Part shown: piece after piece, positions 13,721 to 16,178 of the stretch
Layout: every line of letters starts with the position of its first letter
Numbering within the stretch: the stretch's first letter is position 1
DNA from: CAJUOR01 sp964596105
GTDB lineage: Bacteria > Bacillota_I > Bacilli_A > Erysipelotrichales > Coprobacillaceae
Length of the DNA stretch: 16,178 nucleotides
Reading direction: 5' to 3'
NCBI GenBank assembly: GCA_964596105.1
Contig: CAZQRT010000028.1
Span: 1-16,178 of the forward strand
Program-made: the position numbers and the translations under genes
The notes under the pieces: generated by a model
Told to the model about the DNA's origin: nothing
The model's input: the letters and a program-made list of their open reading frames with translations, nothing else
The model's database searches: none

Positions 13721-14065
13721 ATGAAAAAGAAGTACCGGGTTAAGCGCAATGAGGATTTTCAAAGGATCATCCAGTCCCGCCAGTATCTTGCCAGTGAGCG
13801 TTTTGTCCTGTATTACCAGAAAAATGATCTCGGCTATCTGAGAATCGGTTTGTCGGTGGGAAAGAAGCTGGGGAAGGCTGTGCTGCGTAACAGGATCAAG
13901 CGGCAGTTGCGCGAGATGGCGGGCAGCATTTTTGATTTTACCTTGTCTTTTGATCTGGTGATCATCGTGCGCAAACCTTATCTGGAGCATGGTTTCCAGA
14001 GCAATCGCGAGGATCTTGAAAAGCTTGCCGGGCGCTTTTTCAGGAAGATAAAAAAAGGAGAATGA
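13721..14065 (+). CDS. rnpA: Ribonuclease P protein component
   Basis: 114 residues from ATG 13721. The family signature LGKAVLRNRIKRQLRE is present and the protein is strongly basic, as expected for the RNA-binding subunit that helps the RNase P RNA mature tRNA 5' ends. The frame also opens at ATG 13700, but that lies inside the hairpin and gives a non-conserved MVFFLKA. Conserved homology starts at MKKKYRVKRNEDF. The preferred start has no clear Shine-Dalgarno (TCTAAAAGCA before it), so it may be weakly translated. The stop overlaps an ATG as ATGA (14062-14065) next to yidC. The position next to rpmH is typical. Confidence 0.95.
   Translation: MKKKYRVKRNEDFQRIIQSRQYLASERFVLYYQKNDLGYLRIGLSVGKKLGKAVLRNRIKRQLREMAGSIFDFTLSFDLVIIVRKPYLEHGFQSNREDLEKLAGRFFRKIKKGE
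14055..14060 (+). promoter_or_regulatory. Ribosome binding site deciding the yidC start
   Basis: AAGGAG lies one base from ATG 14062 but seven bases from ATG 14068, so the latter is the better start. Confidence 0.7.
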
Positions 14066-14067
14066 AG

Positions 14068-14919
14068 ATGTGGTTTAAAAACCCGAAAGTTAAAAGAGTC
14101 TTGTGTCTGTTGGCGATCATTTTGATCTTAACGGGTTGTACCGCCAATCTGGATAAGGACGGCAATCTGCTTCCGGAGCGTGTCATTGACAACAATACGC
14201 GCTGGAGCATCGATCAGGGCTGGTTTGATTTTCTGATCGTCATGCCGATTGCCAAGCTGATTTTATGGTTTGAGGGGTATATCGGGATTCTGGGAGCGAT
14301 CATCGTGGTGACGGTGATCACCAATCTGATCACCCTGCCGTTTATGGTGAGATCGACCGTCATGTCCAACCGCCTGCAGGCTTTGCAGCCGCAGATTGAC
14401 CGCATCAACCGCAAGTACCGGGGGCGTAATGACGAGGCCAGCAAGATGCGAATGTCGGCGGAGATGAACAATCTGTACCGCAAAAACAACATCAAAGTGG
14501 GGCAGACCATGATCCTGCCGTTTTTGAGTATGCCGATCATGATCGCGATGTGGCAGGCCGTGCAGCGTATTCCTTCGGTTTATGAGGCGACGATGTTTGG
14601 CATGAATCTGGGCGAGAAGCCGATGCACATGATCACCAGCGGTCATTTCGATTATCTGATTCTGATTATTGTCATGGCGCTTTTAAACTGGCTGGTGGCG
14701 GAAGTTCCAAATTATCTGCAAAAGAAGGCTCCGCACTATCGTCCTCCGGCTAACAAGGGCACGTCGATGAAACTGATGAATATCTACATGGAGGTTTTGA
14801 TCGTCATCTTCTCATTGAACATGCCGACCGCGATGTCCGTTTACTGGATCACGACTTCAGTCATCGGTATTTTACGTTCCGTATTCATCCATTACCGGTA
14901 CACATTAAAACAGGAGTGA
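14068..14919 (+). CDS. yidC: Membrane protein insertase YidC/SpoIIIJ (lipoprotein form)
   Basis: 283 residues from ATG 14068; the frame-compatible ATG 14062 is too close to the Shine-Dalgarno. The N-terminus is basic plus hydrophobic with a lipobox LTGC (Cys24), so it is a lipid-anchored Gram-positive YidC. The YidC/Oxa1 core follows. TM segment GILGAIIVVTVITNLITLP (73-91) is followed by the cytoplasmic coiled hairpin LQALQPQIDRINRKY (103-117). Then come further TM segments near 148-168, 195-212, 241-255 and 256-275, with the conserved C-terminal NMPTAMSVYW (251-260). It inserts membrane proteins with or without SecYEG. Odd: at the position of the groove Arg (E. coli Arg366, SpoIIIJ Arg73) the residue is Asn86. 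It is followed 4 bases later by jag, the usual partner. Confidence 0.95.
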   Translation: MWFKNPKVKRVLCLLAIILILTGCTANLDKDGNLLPERVIDNNTRWSIDQGWFDFLIVMPIAKLILWFEGYIGILGAIIVVTVITNLITLPFMVRSTVMSNRLQALQPQIDRINRKYRGRNDEASKMRMSAEMNNLYRKNNIKVGQTMILPFLSMPIMIAMWQAVQRIPSVYEATMFGMNLGEKPMHMITSGHFDYLILIIVMALLNWLVAEVPNYLQKKAPHYRPPANKGTSMKLMNIYMEVLIVIFSLNMPTAMSVYWITTSVIGILRSVFIHYRYTLKQE

Positions 14920-14923
14920 AACT

Positions 14924-15550
14924 ATGGAAATTTATTCTGGAAAAACTTTGGAGGAAGCCATCGAGAAGGCGTGTCAGGCTATGGGTGTGAGTGCCGAAGA
15001 GCTGAATTATCAGGTGGTTTATGAAAAGAAGACGCTTTTTCAAAAGCGCGTCGATATTGAAGCCTGGAGCATGAAAACCGTAGAGAATTTTATTGAGAAT
15101 TATTTACGGACACTGCTTGACGATATGGAGTTTGAAAATGAGATCGCGATCGAGAATAAAGACGGGCGCATTTATGTGGATCTCAACACCAGCAACAACT
15201 CGATTTTAATCGGCAAGGGCGGCGTGATCTTAAGGGCTTTGAATTTTATCGTGAAGACGGCCGTATCCAATACGTTTAAAAGAAGAATTGAACTGAGTAT
15301 TGATATCAACGGCTACAAGCAGGACCGTTATCACAAGGTCGCCAGTATGGCCATGCGCCTGGGCAAAAGCGTGCAGCGAAATCACGTCGATGTGAAACTG
15401 GATCCGATGCCGGGTGACGAGCGCAAGATCATCCACACGACCCTGGCGAATATGGATCATGTCCGCACCGAAAGTTTCGGCGAGGGCCGCGACCGTTATC
15501 TGTGCATCATTTACGATCCTGACAAGAAAGCTGTGGAACCGGAAGCTTAG
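14924..15550 (+). CDS. jag: Jag / KhpB RNA-binding protein (SpoIIIJ-associated)
   Basis: 208 residues: a Jag N-terminal domain (1-50, EIYSGKTLEEAIEKA), a KH domain with the GxxG loop GKGG (97-100) in ILIGKGGVILRAL, and a C-terminal R3H domain with Arg167 and His171 (RKIIH). Jag/KhpB is a cytoplasmic RNA-binding protein that, with KhpA, influences cell division and elongation in streptococci. The ATG has AGGAG (14912-14916), seven bases upstream, that ends in the yidC stop, so the two are translated together. Length is normal for forms without the long linker. The C-terminus is short and acidic (AVEPEA). The TAG stop is in the loop of a hairpin. Confidence 0.94.
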   Translation: MEIYSGKTLEEAIEKACQAMGVSAEELNYQVVYEKKTLFQKRVDIEAWSMKTVENFIENYLRTLLDDMEFENEIAIENKDGRIYVDLNTSNNSILIGKGGVILRALNFIVKTAVSNTFKRRIELSIDINGYKQDRYHKVASMAMRLGKSVQRNHVDVKLDPMPGDERKIIHTTLANMDHVRTESFGEGRDRYLCIIYDPDKKAVEPEA

Positions 15551-15564
15551 GCTTCCTTTTCTTT
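15541..15564 (+). terminator. Hairpin with T-rich tail at the end of jag
   Basis: GGAAGC (15541-15546), loop TTAG, GCTTCC (15551-15556), then TTTTCTTT. The stem is perfect but only six bp. The loop contains the jag stop codon. It could end or attenuate the rpmH-jag transcript. Confidence 0.65.
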
Positions 15565-15578
15565 AAGGAGGTAAAAAA

Positions 15579-16178
15579 ATGGATAAGACCGCGTTATTTA
15601 AAATCAGTTACGGATTGTATGTTTTAAGCGCGAAAGACGGCGCGAAGGATAACGGCTGCATCACCAATACCGTCATTCAGGTAACTGATCAGCCGCTGCA
15701 GATCGCGGTAACCGTAAACAAGGCTAATTTCACGCATGATATGATCATGAAAACTGGCGCGTTTAATATTTCTGTCATCAGTGAGGAGGCGGAATTTTCT
15801 TTATTTCAGCGCTTTGGTTTTCAAAGCGGGAAAAATGTTGATAAATTCAGTGAGTTTGACTCTGTTAAAAGAGCCGGGAACGGAATTTACTACATCACGC
15901 AGGGATGCAACGCTTATCTTGGCGCGAAGCTGGTGAAAACGGTTGATCTTGGCACGCATACGATGTTTATCGGCGAGGTGACAGAGGCGGAAAATATTAA
16001 TACAGTGCCGTCAGCCACGTATAGTTATTATCACGCCCATATTAAACCGCAGCCGCAAAAGGCGAAGAAAACGGGCTGGCGCTGTAGAATTTGCGGCTAT
16101 GTTTATGAAGGGGATACTTTACCGGATGATTTCATCTGCCCGATATGCAAGCACGGGGCCAGTGATTTTGAAAGAATA
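15579..16178 (+). CDS. Flavin reductase-rubredoxin fusion (high-molecular-weight rubredoxin type), 3'-truncated by window edge
   Basis: An open frame of exactly 200 codons from ATG 15579 to the last base, with no stop seen. It follows a strong AAGGAGG at 15566-15572. Residues 1-160 are a flavin-reductase-like FMN split barrel (FKISYGLYVLSAKDG, GCITNTVIQVTDQPLQIAV, LGTHTMFIGEV). Residues 165-200 are a rubredoxin: Cys169, Cys172, Cys187 and Cys190 in CRICGYVYEGD and FICPIC, with the linker KPQPQKAKK between. Such fusions (Hrb in Moorella) pass electrons from NAD(P)H to A-type flavoproteins that reduce oxygen or nitric oxide, so this is an oxidative-stress enzyme of an anaerobe. The rubredoxin end (FERI) is near its usual close, so only a few residues should be missing. 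It begins 29 bases after jag, behind a small hairpin. No promoter is visible in the gap. Confidence 0.92.
   Translation, partial: MDKTALFKISYGLYVLSAKDGAKDNGCITNTVIQVTDQPLQIAVTVNKANFTHDMIMKTGAFNISVISEEAEFSLFQRFGFQSGKNVDKFSEFDSVKRAGNGIYYITQGCNAYLGAKLVKTVDLGTHTMFIGEVTEAENINTVPSATYSYYHAHIKPQPQKAKKTGWRCRICGYVYEGDTLPDDFICPICKHGASDFERI

Noticed and set aside
1..16178. CRISPR arrays, tRNA or rRNA genes, insertion sequences, riboswitches
   Set aside because: No spaced repeat series, tRNA-like clover, transposase or terminal repeats, or recognisable riboswitch leader was seen.

Overview
This window is the chromosomal replication-origin neighbourhood of a low-complexity, Gram-positive-type bacterium (Firmicutes/Bacillota). 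The gene order rnpA-rpmH / dnaA-dnaN-yaaA-recF-gyrB-gyrA, with YidC/SpoIIIJ and Jag beyond rnpA, is the classic Firmicutes origin layout. A lipoprotein-type YidC, a LytR-CpsA-Psr protein with an extra N-terminal extracellular region, a DUF7916-type protein and a flavin reductase-rubredoxin fusion suggest an anaerobic gut-type lineage. Erysipelotrichia is my best guess, but it is an inference that I could not test.

Layout. Positions 1-1943: the end of an LCP cell-wall ligase gene, then a DUF7916-type gene with its own terminator, both on the + strand. 1944-2316: a small two-TM membrane-protein gene broken by a 7-bp tandem duplication. 2301-10398 on the - strand: a long run of tightly packed genes, yaaA-recF-gyrB-gyrA-amidohydrolase-MIF-like tautomerase-HAD phosphatase. 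It starts at an extended -10 promoter and ends in a bidirectional terminator. 10474-11779: dnaN with its own terminator, preceded by a short intergenic region holding four DnaA-box-like repeats. 11780-13102: dnaA. 13103-13549: the main origin region, with four perfect DnaA boxes, variant boxes, several dyads, and divergent promoters for dnaA and rpmH. 13550-16178 on the + strand: rpmH, rnpA, yidC, jag and a flavin reductase-rubredoxin gene that runs to the window end.

How it works together. DnaA binds the box clusters on both sides of its own gene, so the origin looks bipartite, and very likely also represses its own promoter. The leftward genes supply the sliding clamp, recombination repair and gyrase. 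The rightward genes supply ribosomal protein L34, the RNase P protein, the membrane insertase YidC and its RNA-binding partner Jag. Genes on either side of the origin are mostly co-directional with replication; the LCP, DUF7916 and broken small gene at the left edge are the exceptions.

Most of the window is conserved housekeeping DNA and I do not see a clearly new biological system. The best leads are the 7-bp duplication that splits the small membrane-protein gene, the evenly spaced box array between dnaA and dnaN, an Asn where YidC proteins normally carry the groove Arg, a hairpin followed by a poorly supported rnpA start, and the attachment of an amidohydrolase, a MIF homologue and a HAD phosphatase to the gyrase operon.
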